Below are positions 1 to 11,279 of a stretch of 64,000 bases of DNA, piece by piece. A program made the translations under genes and the position numbers. This DNA is from Linepithema humile. Taxonomy: Eukaryota > Arthropoda > Insecta > Hymenoptera > Formicidae. The stretch spans positions 26,699,418 to 26,763,417 of the forward strand of contig NC_090130.1 of NCBI RefSeq assembly GCF_040581485.1. Direction: 5' to 3'. The notes under the pieces are model-generated. The model made no database searches. It was not told where the DNA came from and was given only the letters and a program-made list of their open reading frames with translations. Within the stretch, counting starts at the first letter, position 1. Each line of letters begins with the position of its first letter.

Positions 1-5
1 ATAGT

Positions 6-116
6 CAGATGTAAATATATATAATTAGTTATGAAAAGATCTAATAACATATGTAATTTTATATGATCATATAAAATTCAGATTTTTTCATAACTAATCG
101 TGTATATTTACATCTG
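6..116. repeat. Small foldback (inverted repeat) in intron 3 of gene A
   Basis: Two arms of about 35 bp are inverted copies of each other. The element opens CAGATGTAAATATA and closes TATATTTACATCTG, around an AT-rich middle. It looks like a small MITE remnant. It lies upstream of the first visible exon of gene A, so it is intronic if the gene model is right. Confidence 0.6.
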
Positions 117-213
117 GTCAATTATACCATTTTTTCTCGGGCATTTAAAAATTTTTAATTAAATAATACAAAATAAACACTTCTTTAAAATTAATAGTTT
201 ATCTATTCAATAG

Positions 214-1250
214 TTTAGGATTGAGACACGATGATTCCATCGTTTTAAAATCGAGAGATAGAAACAAATATATAATGTCACCTACCATATCTAAGTCTCG
301 AAGTCAGGTGGCATGGTCCGAGTACAGTCATGAAACAGTCATGAGACAATTTCTACAAAAATTGCAGAAATCATATTCGTGTCTTCAAGATCATGTCAGC
401 TTCGAAAATGACGCATACATATTCAATAATTTGCGTTATCACAATTTACCCGGAAGAGAATGGACGGCTAAAGCACAATGCGAACTATTTTTGCGCGACA
501 AAAATGCAAACGTTGTCACGTTATATGATATATGTCAAACCTTACAATGTGAAACCCGTCACAAGAATACGTATTATTTCACGGGACCCGCGCTGGCTGG
601 TAGGTTTTTTATTCTGACTAGATACTGTAGCTTTAAATTTATCTGCTTCATTTTCAGGAACTCATTGTGCACTCGGCATGGAATGTCACGGCGGAGAATG
701 CGTTTCCGTTATCGAGCCGCCATACATTTTTAAGTATTGTGAAGACGATAACTGGAGTGAATGGAAAGAAGACTCTTGTAAAAATTCCTATTGCTTGGAA
801 GGATCCAAAGGCGTACGAGACAAACGACGTTTTTGCAAACATCAGAATGACAAAACAGCGAATTGCATTGGACCATATTACGATGTAGTTTTGTGCGATG
901 ATTCTTCACTCTGCAGCCAAAAACGCAAGACAATCGCCGAGTTCACTACTATGAAATGCACCGAATTCAGCCATGTCATGTCTGAACTGGAATTGAAGCC
1001 AGGATGGCAGGCTCCTCATGAAGTGAATAAACCGTGGATAGCTTGCACTATACACTGTGTACGAAAGGACGTTCTTACTTTTTACGCGCCACGTTGGGAA
1101 ATGCTCAACTTTGGTAACAACCCGTATTTTCCGGATGGAACATTGTGTCACAAAACACGCGGCCAAAATTATTATTGCCGGCAGCATCACTGTCTGCCGC
1201 AAAACTACTCATTGGAAGAAAATTGGGGGAGACATTATCTACATGTGTGA
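214..1250 (+). CDS. Secreted ADAMTS-like zinc metalloproteinase, copy A (3' part only; last two exons)
   Basis: Only the last two exons are inside the window: 214-599 and 658-1250, separated by a 58-bp GT-AG intron. The first begins with the end of the reprolysin zinc motif (LGLRHD) and the Met-turn (YIMS). It continues with a disintegrin/cysteine-rich segment containing LPGREWTAKAQC. The second exon carries GTHCALGMEC, a TSP1-like repeat (WSEW ... RRFC ... C) and a C-terminal Cys-rich domain with PDGTLCH, ending in TGA. HExxH and the propeptide must lie before position 1. The frame is intact through the stop. An AATAAA poly(A) signal is at 1533-1538. Its long exon 4 and wording are closest to copy D. 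The M12B/ADAMTS assignment is firm; a venom role is inferred from family membership. Confidence 0.85.
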
Positions 1251-2493
1251 ATCAGTTATTCAAAGAAACGAAAATTGCAAAACGTGCGTGAATCTTTTTA
1301 GGACGGTTTACAATTCGTTTAATACTTTATTCGTTACTTGTCTTCGTACAAAAATAATTTTGGCCTTTTTAAATGTTTCAGATATATTAAGTAAAGGTAA
1401 AGGTTTTGATAAGATCTTTATGATAGAAAAATGGACTGAATTATTTTATTATATGTACTAGATACATAACCACGTGTTACGCGCGCCAATTATTTGTTTA
1501 ATTACAAAAAAATATCTATTGTAAATATCTTTAATAAAAATAATGGCATAATATCACCATTACTTTGTGACGCGCCGATCTATGCGCTCCTCCTTTTTTA
1601 ATTTAGATTTCGTAAATTTTGTAGAATATAAATCTTTATCTTGACCTGTTTATGATTGCGATATGTTTTCAGCTTAACGCACTACTATTATGTAACGTTG
1701 TATAAATGTTTGCATTTTTTTACTTTATTATTAACGTTTATTTCGTGTATTTTCTTTTCTATGATTCATAACAATCATTAAACTAAGTATGATAAATCGT
1801 AAATTTTGAGTTGTATTTAAATCAATTGTATTTGTCTTTATAACTTGGTTCATATTTGGACACGTGCAAACACATAGTGCGCGCAAACAAATGTTTTGGT
1901 CTTTCTTAAAAAATTAAACTCTTATTAATTGAAACTTGACATTTGCAAATAAATAAAATGCATGCAAAGCAGCATGTATACTTTTGAAAACTTTAAACCC
2001 AACATCATTATGAAGCATCAAAAGAACAAGTCTATTTTAGTTAATCAAATTCATACGCATGTTCTTTTTTTTTAAGTCTATTGAAAATAAAAGTCGACAT
2101 GCATTACATGATGCAAAATAGCAAAAATTAATAAACAATTACCCATACAAATTTTTCAGCGGCCTCTAGTTTTTATATTATGAATTTAATATTTAAAAGT
2201 ATTTTATTATGTAACTATAACTATTTTTTATATTGTCATTTGTGAGGAGTAAAATGTTAAAATGAGGCCCCAGCTTGCGTCTAATGCGCCTTATGATAGA
2301 TGCAGCCGTGAATGCACGTGTATGATATTACACATTCTGCAAAGAAAGTTGCATTTTCTAAAATTCCACCGCCATAGCAAGTATCAAATTTCAGACATAT
2401 GATACAGAATTGAAAGAAATATACACACACATATATGTAAGCATAAAGGACACAAACACTTTAATGTCACATAATATTCCTAAACCCAGATGA
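1251..2493. other. Intergenic region between gene A and gene B
   Basis: It holds the 3' UTR of gene A (poly(A) signal AATAAA at 1533-1538) and AT-rich spacer. From about 1950 it closely resembles the spacer before gene D (about 10,600-11,130), including a shared stretch on 'agcagcat' and the 'cttgcgtctaatgcgcc' block. No coding sequence is seen. Confidence 0.6.
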
Positions 2494-2637
2494 CAGTACG
2501 TGTTTCATACGCGATGATCTAAAGTGTAACAAATATAAGAGACCTATAACGTATGGTAAAGTTAAAAATTTTTAATACATAAAAGTAGTTTCAAAAAATC
2601 TTTTAAAATATTTAAAATTGATACAAGCAAAAAAAAC
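2494..2637 (+). promoter_or_regulatory. Conserved upstream block of gene B (putative promoter/5' UTR)
   Basis: It begins CAGTACGTGTTTCATACG exactly 144 bp before the ATG. The same block lies 144 bp before the ATG in genes C and D and 140 bp before it in gene E. A TATAAC element lies at 2545-2550. Conservation at fixed spacing is seen directly; promoter function is inferred. Confidence 0.5.
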
Positions 2638-5600
2638 ATGCTTCTGATATTGGAGTTTATATTAATAATTATGTTAAATGAAACGCACGCATACATCACG
2701 CAAGATAGTGAATTAATATTACTGCCGGCATGGAAACCGACAGGCGCGGAAAAGGTACGGTTGTTTTACTGTGAATTTCACTTGCTACTTAACGTCCAAA
2801 GCGATATTTGAAAATTCTTATGTATTTTTTAATTACGTTACAATTTGCAGATACCATTAATCCTAAAAGCTTTCGGAAAATTAATTCAGCTGAATTTGCG
2901 TAAAAACAACCAGATTGTATCACCCGCGTTTGAAGAGTGGAAATATAATGCAAAGGGCGTCACAAATATATCGCAGTTAAAAACATTGGATCCTTGTTTC
3001 TATATTCACGAGAATCATGTCAGTTCTGCTGTCATCAACTTTTGTCATCAAAATGGATTGGTCAGTAGTATCGAATAAATAAACGATTGTTTAAAAAATG
3101 TTTTGTTTATTATTTCAATCTTTATGTCTTTTTTGCGTTATATATTATCAAGACGTAAAAAAACAAATATATGATTTTTAAAGTAGGAAGGAATTATTTT
3201 TGTGGAAAACGATTCATTGAAGATTCGGCCTTTGCGGAGCGAGTTTGCATCTTTGTTCTTAATTGACAACTTATGCGTTAAAGAAGATATTAATCTTTCA
3301 TTTGGGAAACCTCATCTTATTAAAACATCGGTACAATATTTTGATGATTCAAATCTGTATCCTTCGAACAATTTAAATCAGAAACAACGTAACGTACGAA
3401 ATACGAAACAAAAGTTAACCATAGAACTTGCCGTTTTCTTCGACGAAGCAGCATATCGCACATTTATGCCTCTTCTGGACAACGATGTGGAAAAAATACG
3501 CTGTATGATATTAGCGTATGTGAATCGTATCCAGGCTGCGTTTCATCATCCCAGTTTGGGTGTCACTATTGATATTTCAGTGGTATACTTGGAAATTATG
3601 CAAAAACAGCCGTCACAATTGCCAGTTGTTGATAAAGTTTATACTGATCTGGCTGTTTTGTTCTGTGAATACGCTAATGCTGCCAATTCTCTGGATGATA
3701 ATAATCCGTATCATTGGGACTTTGGCCTTTACCTAACCGGAATGGATCTATATAAATATTCAAGCATATTGGGGATAAATTATAAGAATTATGATCCTGT
3801 TGGAGGATCTTACAATGGCACATGTTCAGAAAATAAAGCATGCGGGATAGCAGAATTCCATGCTGCATCTGAAATCTTATCCTTGGGTATCAAATCATCC
3901 ATTATTTCTATTCATGAGATTGGCCATTTGTAAGTTTATACAGGGTGTTCCAGACTTACCAAATAACCGGTTGAGACTCCTGACGTTGTTCTGAGACGAA
4001 AGTTTCTTTGGCAAAATGTCGAGGGTGTCGTAATTTCGCCGTTATGAAGAGTAAAAGTTCCCCAATCTATGCGCTGAATTTTTTCGCGCTCAGGGACATT
4101 GCACATCAAAGGAGCCCCATGCATCGCGCAACGATTGACTCGATCGAGCGCGTTTCTCGCGATTGTTCACGCATTCACTGTTCACTGTTTCACAGTACTT
4201 CACAGGAAGAATGGAGTCAGATCCGCCGGAAACCTCGTTGGCCAGTGCACGGGCGCACTCCGCGTACGATTTATCTATCCGTGTATTTCGTGTTTAACGC
4301 GCGACGCGTTTTCGCGCACGTGTGTGGCAAGGCTATCATCGCATCACTTTTCGACATTTTTTCTTCGCGACATTGACATTCGTATGACCGACGAAAAAGG
4401 ACGGACCGATTGCTCACCAAATTGCAAATCACGACACGCGCGATAGAAAATCGATATAAGCGCTGCGAGGTATGACTTACCGCGTCTTACGTCAATACGG
4501 AGCAATCGATGTGAGATACGAAATAAGAAATAATTTAAATTTTTTATTAAAAATCTAAATTTTATTTTTGTTTAAGAAAACGTCGTATCTTATATCGATT
4601 GCTCCGCATCGACGTAAGACGCGGTAGGTTATACCTCGCAGCGCTCATATCGATTATCTATCGCGGGAGCACGCGGCGCTTCGTGCTAGTGTTTGACAGT
4701 TCCGCGCGCGTGTCGTGATTTCGTGCAATTTGGTGAGCGATCGGTCCGTCTTTTTTCGTCAGTCATACGAATCGTCATCAACAATTGCGAGAAACGCGCT
4801 CGATCGAGTCAATCGTTGCACGATGCACAGGACTCCTTTGATGTGCAATGTCCCTGAGCGCGGGAAAATTCAGCGCATAGATTGGGGAACTATTACCCTT
4901 CATAACGCCAAAATTACGACACCCTCGACATTTTGCCAAAGAAACTTTCGTCTCAGAACAACGTCAGGAGTTTCAACCGGTTATTCGGTAAGTCTGGAAC
5001 ACCCTGTATATACTGTATCTAAACGTACAAATAAAATAAAAATTAGATTTTGCATTACAAATTATTTAATTGTATTAATTGAAAATAAAGAAGTTTTTCT
5101 AAGAAATTTAATTCTTTAATTGTTAAGTACGTTAATTATGAATAAATTAGAAAATATATAAAAATATATTAATTAGATAATACAATGTTAAACACATTTT
5201 CGAAATTAAAAATTAATAGTTTTATTGTACAATTCCAGTTTAGGATTGACACATGATTTGAGTTCAGATCCAGGAGGCAGATACAAATACATCATGTCAG
5301 AATACGCAACCAATGAAGTTCAAACAGTATGGTCTGAGAGAAGTCGTAAAGAAATAAAAAATCTCTGGAAAATAGCCTATTGTCTTCGAGATCACGTGAG
5401 ATCCGAAAATCTCAATGACGCATATGTATTTGATAATTTGATTCGTTACAATTTACCCGGAAGAGAATGGACTGCCAAAACACAATGTGAAGTATATTTG
5501 CGCGACAAGAATGCGAACGTAGTCACGTTATATGATATATGTGAAACTTTACAATGTGAAGTCCCTTACACGAATAGGTATTATTTCACGGGACCCGCGC

Positions 5601-6257
5601 TGGCTGGTAAGTTTTTTATTCTGACTAGATACTGTAACTTTAAATTCATCGACTTTATTTTTAGGAACTCATTGCGCACTCGGCATGGAATGTCGTGACC
5701 GAAAATGCGTACCCGTTATCGAACCGCCATACATTTTAAAGCATTGTGAAGACGATAACTGGAGTGAATGGAAAGAAGACTCCTGTACAAAGAACTGTTG
5801 TTTGAAAAGATCCAAAGGGGTACGAGACAAACGACGTTTTTGCAAACACCAGAATCGCAAAACAGCAAATTGCATTGGACCATATTACGACGTGGTTTTG
5901 TGCGATGCTTCTTCACTATGTAGTGGAAAACGCAAGACGGTTGCCGAATTTGCTGCCACCAAATGCGATGAATTCAGCCGTATCATGTCTGAACTGGAAT
6001 TGAAATCGGGGTGGCAGGCTCCTCATGAAGTGGATAAACCGTGGATAGCCTGTACAATTCATTGTGCACAAAAGAAGTTTTCTTCTAATTTCGAGCTTCG
6101 CAAAGAATTGCTCAACTTTGGTATCGATCCATATTTTCCCGATGGAACGTTGTGTCACAAAGAAGGTGACCAGAATTATTATTGCCGCTTTCATCACTGT
6201 CTGCCTGAAAACTACTCATTGGAAAAAAATTGGGGGAAACATTATCTACGTGTGTAA
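2638..6257 (+). CDS. Secreted ADAMTS-like zinc metalloproteinase, copy B (complete, 5 exons)
   Basis: Exons are 2638-2754, 2851-3060, 3187-3929, 5239-5606 and 5665-6257. All junctions are GT-AG and in frame, giving 676 residues. Residues 1-18 form a signal peptide (hydrophobic LLILEFILIIM, likely cut near THA). Residues 19 to about 185 are an M12B-type propeptide with a possible cysteine switch (NLC, near residue 139). The catalytic domain ends in HEIGHFLGLTHD (residues 352-363), with Met376 in the Met-turn. A disintegrin/Cys-rich part follows, then a TSP1-like repeat (about 507-560, WSEW) and a Cys-rich end with PDGTLC. The zinc motif is split by intron 3, which holds a 1.07-kb foldback element. 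Where C and D have RKRR before the catalytic domain, B has QKQR, so furin cleavage there may be weaker. A poly(A) signal AATAAA is near 6558. The likely role is a secreted, possibly venom, protease. Confidence 0.88.
3941..5006. mobile_element. 1.07-kb foldback transposon (CAGGGTGT termini) inside intron 3 of gene B
   Basis: The element starts CAGGGTGTTCCAGACTTACC and ends with the reverse complement, GGAACACCCTG. TATA lies on each side (3937-3940 and 5007-5010). The two halves are near-complete inverted copies of each other, folding around about 4,540. No transposase frame is present. Gene C carries the homologous intron without this element (8632-8880), which acts as an empty site. TA/TATA duplication with CAGGGTG termini would fit a Tc1/mariner-type MITE, but the family is not proven. 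Confidence 0.85.
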
Positions 6258-7198
6258 ATGAATATCCAGAAAAACAGAAATTGCAAAATGCGCTTGAGTC
6301 AATTTAGAACTTTTTCAATTTGTTTTGTACCTCACAATCCGTTAGTTTTATCCGTTACTCTTATCCGTTACACTCATCCGTTACTTTTTTGCGAACAAAA
6401 ATAATCTAGTCTTTGTTAATAAAATATATTCAGGATATATTGAGTATATGTAAGAGAGTTTGGTTGAGTTTCATGATAAAAAAATTTATTAAATTATTTT
6501 GTTATACTGGACAAACGAGGGCGTGCTACTTGCGGAACTTATTTTTTTTATGAAAAAAATAAATATTGTAATTATAAAACTGAAAAAATGTTTTACTATC
6601 ACTATTGTTTTTTGACGTCCTAAGCCATTTTCTCTTTTTTTTTTCTTATTTAAATTTCATAGATTTCGTAGAATAAGAAACTGTAACTTTACCAATTTAT
6701 GATTTCAATATGTTTTCAGCTTGACTCACAATAATTATGTAACGTTGTATATGTGTCCGCATTTCTTTTATTCTATTTTTAATGTAAGGACAATAATTTC
6801 GTGTATTTTTATTTCTATGATTTGTAATAATTTTTAAAAGAAATATGATAAATCGTAAATTTTGAGTTGTATTTTAATCAATTGTATTTTGTCTTTAAAT
6901 GTTGTTTCATATTTGAACACACGCAGATAGATAGTGCGCGCAAATAAATGTTCTAGTCATTCTTAAAAAATTAAACTCTTATCAATTAAAACTTGACATT
7001 TGCTAATAAATAAAATGCATATGTATAATATCACGCATTTTATATAAAATGTTGCATTTTCTTAAATTTCACCGTTATCGCAAGTATCACATTTTAAACA
7101 TATGATACAGAATCGAAAGAAATATACACACACACACGAATGTAAGCATAAAAAGCATATACAATACAATGTCACATGATATTTGAAAACTCAGATTA
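6258..7198. other. Intergenic region between gene B and gene C
   Basis: It holds the 3' UTR of gene B with AATAAA at 6558-6563. The spacer from about 6,920 resembles the one before gene E (about 14,490 on), with 'atagatagtgcgcgc' followed by 'gttctagtcattc'. It lacks the segment shared by the spacers before B and D. No gene is seen. Confidence 0.6.
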
Positions 7199-7342
7199 CA
7201 GTACGTGTTTCATACGCAATGATCGAAGGTGTAACAAATGTTAGAGACTTATAACGTATAGCATATTAAAAAATTTTTAACACATAAAAGTAGCATAAAA
7301 AATTAATTTTAAATATTTAAAATTAAAACAATCAAATAAAAC
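7199..7342 (+). promoter_or_regulatory. Conserved upstream block of gene C (putative promoter/5' UTR)
   Basis: It starts CAGTACGTGTTTCATACG 144 bp before the ATG, matching the blocks of genes B, D and E. TATAAC lies at 7250-7255. Confidence 0.5.
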
Positions 7343-9899
7343 ATGCTTCTGATATTGGAATTCATTTTAATAATTTTATTAAATGAAACGAACGCATATA
7401 TCACGCAAGATAGTGAAATAATATTGCTGCCGGCATGGAACCCGTCAGGCGGAAAGGAGGTACGTTTGTTTCACTGTAACGTTTTACTTGCTGGTTAATG
7501 CCCAAAGCGATATATGTGAATTCTCAAGTATTTTTTAATTGTGTTCCAATTGGCAGATACCATTAACCCTAAAAGCTTTTGGAAAATTGATTCAGCTGAA
7601 ACTGTATAAAAACGACCAGATTGTATCACCCGCGTTTGAAGAGTGGAAATATAATGCAAAAAACGTCACAAAAATGTCGCAGTTAAAAGCATTGGATCCT
7701 TGCTTCTTTTTTCATGAGAATCATACTTGTTTTGCTGTCATCAACTTTTGTCACGAAAATGGATTGGTCAGTATTACTATATAAAAAGCAACTGTTTGGA
7801 AAATGTTATGTTTTCAATTTTAATTCTTAACTCTCTTTGCTTTATATATAAGCATTATACGTAATAGAAAACATGTTTTTTAAAATAGGAAGGACTTATT
7901 TTTGTGGAAAACGATTTATTGGAGATTCGGCCTTTGCGGAGCGAGTTTGCGCCTTTGTCCTTAATTGACAACTTATGCGTTAAAAAAGATATTAATCTTT
8001 CATTTGGGAAACCTCATCTTATTAAAACATCGGTACAATATTTTGATGATTCAAATCTGTATCTTTCAAACAATTTAAATCGGAAACGACGTAACGTACA
8101 AAATACGGAACAAAAGTTAACAATAAAACTTGCCGTTTTTTTCGACGAAGCAGCATATCGCACATTTATGCCTCTTCTGGACAACGATGTGGAAAAAATA
8201 CGCTGTATGATATTAGCGCATGTGAATCGTATCCAGGCTGCGTTTCATCATCCTAGTTTAGGTGTCACTATTGATATTTCAGTGGTATACTTGGAAATTA
8301 TGCAAAAACAGCCATCACAATTGCCAGTTGTTGATATGGTTTATACCGATCTGGCTGTTTTGTTCTGCAAATACGCAAAAGCTGCCAATTCTCGGGATGA
8401 TAATGATCCGTATCATTGGGACTTTGGCCTTTACCTAACCGGAATGGATCTATATAAATATTCAAGCATATTGGGGATAAATTATAAGAATTATGATCCT
8501 GCTGGAGGATCTTACTATGGCATATGTTCACAAAATAGAGCATGCGGGATAGCAGAATTCCATGCTGCATCTGAAATCTTATCCTTGGGTATCAAATCAT
8601 CTATTATTTCGGTTCATGAGATTGGCCATTTGTAAGTGTATACATATATACTGTATCTAAACGTACAAATAAAATAAAAATTAGATTTTACTGTATAAAT
8701 TATTTAATTGTATTAATTGAAAACAAATAATAAAATTTTTCTAAGAAATTTAATTCTTTAATTGTTAAGTACGTTAATTATGAATAAATAAGAAAATATA
8801 TAAAAATATATTAATTAGATAATACAAAGTAAAACACATTTTCAAGATTAAAAATTAATAGTTTTATTGTACAATTCCAGTTTAGGATTGACACATGATT
8901 TGAGTTCAGATCCAGGAGACGGATACAAATACATCATGTCAGAATACGCAACTAATGAAATTCAAACAGTATGGTCTGAGAGAAGTCGTAACGAAATAAA
9001 AAATCTCTGGAAAATAGCTTTTTGTCTTCGAGATCATGTGAGATCCGAAAACCTCAATGACGCATATGTATTTGATAATTTGATTCGTTACAATTTACCC
9101 GGAAGAAAATGGACTGCCAAAACACAATGTGAAGTATATTTGCGCGACAAGAATGCGAACGTAGTCACGTTATATGATATATGTGAAACTTTACAATGTG
9201 AAGTCTTTCACACGAATAGGTATTATTTCACGGGACCCGCGCTGGCTGGTAAGTTTTTTATTCTGACTAGATACTGTAGCTTTAAATTCATCGACTTTAT
9301 TTTTAGGAACTTATTGCGCATTCGGCATGGAATGTCGCGGCGAAGAATGCGTCTCCCTTATCGAACCGCCATACAATTTCAGGGATTGTGAAGATGACGA
9401 CTGGAGTGAATGGAAAGAAGACTCCTGTAAAAACTTCTATTGCTTGAAAGGATCCAAAGGCGTACGGAACAAACGACGTTTTTGCAAACATCAAAATGAC
9501 ATAACAGCAAATTGCATTGGACCATATTACGACGTGGTTTTGTGCGATGCTTCTTTATTATGTAGTGGAAAACACAAGACGGTTGCCGAATTTGCTGCCA
9601 CCAAATGCGACGAATTCAGCCGTATCATGTCGGAACTGAAATTGAAACTGGGGTGGCAGGCTCCTCATGAAGTGGATAAACCGTGGATAGCCTGTACAAT
9701 TCATTGTGTACAAAAGAACTTTTCTTCTCATTTTGCGCTTCGCAAAGAATTGCTCAACTTTGGTATCGATCCATATTTTCCCGATGGAACGTGGTGTCAC
9801 AAAGAAGGTGACCAGGATTATTATTGCCGCTTTCATCACTGTCTGCCTGAAAATTACTCATTGGAAGAAAATTGGGGAAGACATTATCTACATGTGTGA
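7343..9899 (+). CDS. Secreted ADAMTS-like zinc metalloproteinase, copy C (complete, 5 exons)
   Basis: Exons are 7343-7459, 7557-7766, 7889-8631, 8881-9248 and 9307-9899. Each has the same length and phase as in copy B, giving 676 residues. The order is signal peptide, propeptide, reprolysin domain with HEIGHFLGLTHD at 352-363, disintegrin/Cys-rich, TSP1-like repeat and C-terminal Cys-rich domain. A furin-type RKRR lies at residues 174-177, just before the predicted mature N-terminus. Exon 3 differs from copy B at only about 20 residues, so B and C are the most recent pair in coding sequence. Intron 3 is 249 bp, without the foldback element. AATAAA is at 10,164-10,169. All catalytic residues are present, so it is probably an active enzyme. 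Substrate is unknown. Confidence 0.9.
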
Positions 9900-11135
9900 A
9901 TGAGTATCCAGAGAAACGGAAATGCAAAACGCGCTTAAATCAATTTAGAACTTTTTTAATTTGTTTTGTATTTCACATTATCCGTTACACTTTTGCAGAC
10001 AAAAATAATTTAGTATTTTTTAATTATTATATTCAGAATATATTGAGTATATGTAAGAAAGTTTGGTTGAGTTTTATGATAGAAAAATTTATTAAATTAT
10101 TTTGTCATACTAGACAGATGAGCGCGTGCTACTTGCGGAACTTATTTTTTTTTATGACAAAGAAATAAATATTGCAATTATATAACAGAAATAATGATTT
10201 ATTATCACCATTGCGTAATGAGTTAAGCCGTCCTCTCTTTTTTCTTTTTATTTAGATTTCATAAATTTTGTAAAATGAAAATTTGTATCTTCACCTATTT
10301 ATGATTGCGATATGTTTTCAGCTTGACTCACAATAATTTTGTAACGTTGTATAAATGTCCGCATTTCTTTTATTCCATTTTTAATGCAAGGACAATAATT
10401 TCGTGTATGTTTATTTTTATGATTTGTAACAGTCTTTAAAATAAATGTGATAAATCGTAAATTTTGAGTTGTATTTAAATCAATTGTATTCGTCTTTATA
10501 ATTTGGTTCATATTTGGACACGTAAAAACACAGTGCGCGCATATAAATGTTTTGGTCTTTCTTAAAAAATTAAATTCTTATGAATTGAAACTTGACATTT
10601 GGAAATAAATAAAATGCATGCAAAGCAGCATTTATGCGCAACATCATTATGAAGCATCAAAAGAACAAGTCTATTTCAGTTAATCAAATTCATACGCATG
10701 TTCTTTTTCTTTAAGTCTATTGAAAATAAAAATCGACATGCATTACATGATGCAAAATAGTAAAAATTAATAAACAATTACCCATACAAATTTTACTTCT
10801 AGTTTTTATATTATAAATTTAATATTTAAAAGTATTTTATTATGTAACTATAACTATATAGGCTATTTTTTATATTGTCATTCGTGAAAAGTAAAATTTT
10901 AAAATGAGACCCCAGCTTGCGTCTAATGCGCCTTATGATAGATGCGGCCGTAAATGCACTTATATGATGTCACACATTCTGCAAAGAAAGTTGCATTTTC
11001 TAAAATTCCACCGCCATAGCAAGTATCAAATTTTAGACATATAATACAGAATTGAAAGAAATATATACACACATATATGTAAGCATAGAGGACACAAACA
11101 CTTTAATGTCACATGATATTCCTAAACCCAGATGA
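9900..11135. other. Intergenic region between gene C and gene D
   Basis: It holds the 3' UTR of gene C (AATAAA at 10,164-10,169), then AT-rich spacer. From about 10,610 it matches the spacer before gene B. No gene is seen. Confidence 0.6.
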
Positions 11136-11279
11136 CAGTACGTGTTTCATACGCGATGATCTAAAGTGTAACAATTATAAGAGACCTAAAACGTATGGTA
11201 AAGTTAAATATTTTTAATACATAAAAGTAGTTTCAGAAAATCTTTTAAAATATTAAAAATCGATACAAGCAAATAAAAC
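11136..11279 (+). promoter_or_regulatory. Conserved upstream block of gene D (putative promoter/5' UTR)
   Basis: It starts CAGTACGTGTTTCATACG 144 bp before the ATG and is nearly identical to the block of gene B. Confidence 0.5.

Noticed and set aside
906..1202. Minus-strand frames opposite exon 5 of each metalloproteinase copy
   Set aside because: They recur in every copy only because the sense exon is conserved, and they have no start context or domain of their own.
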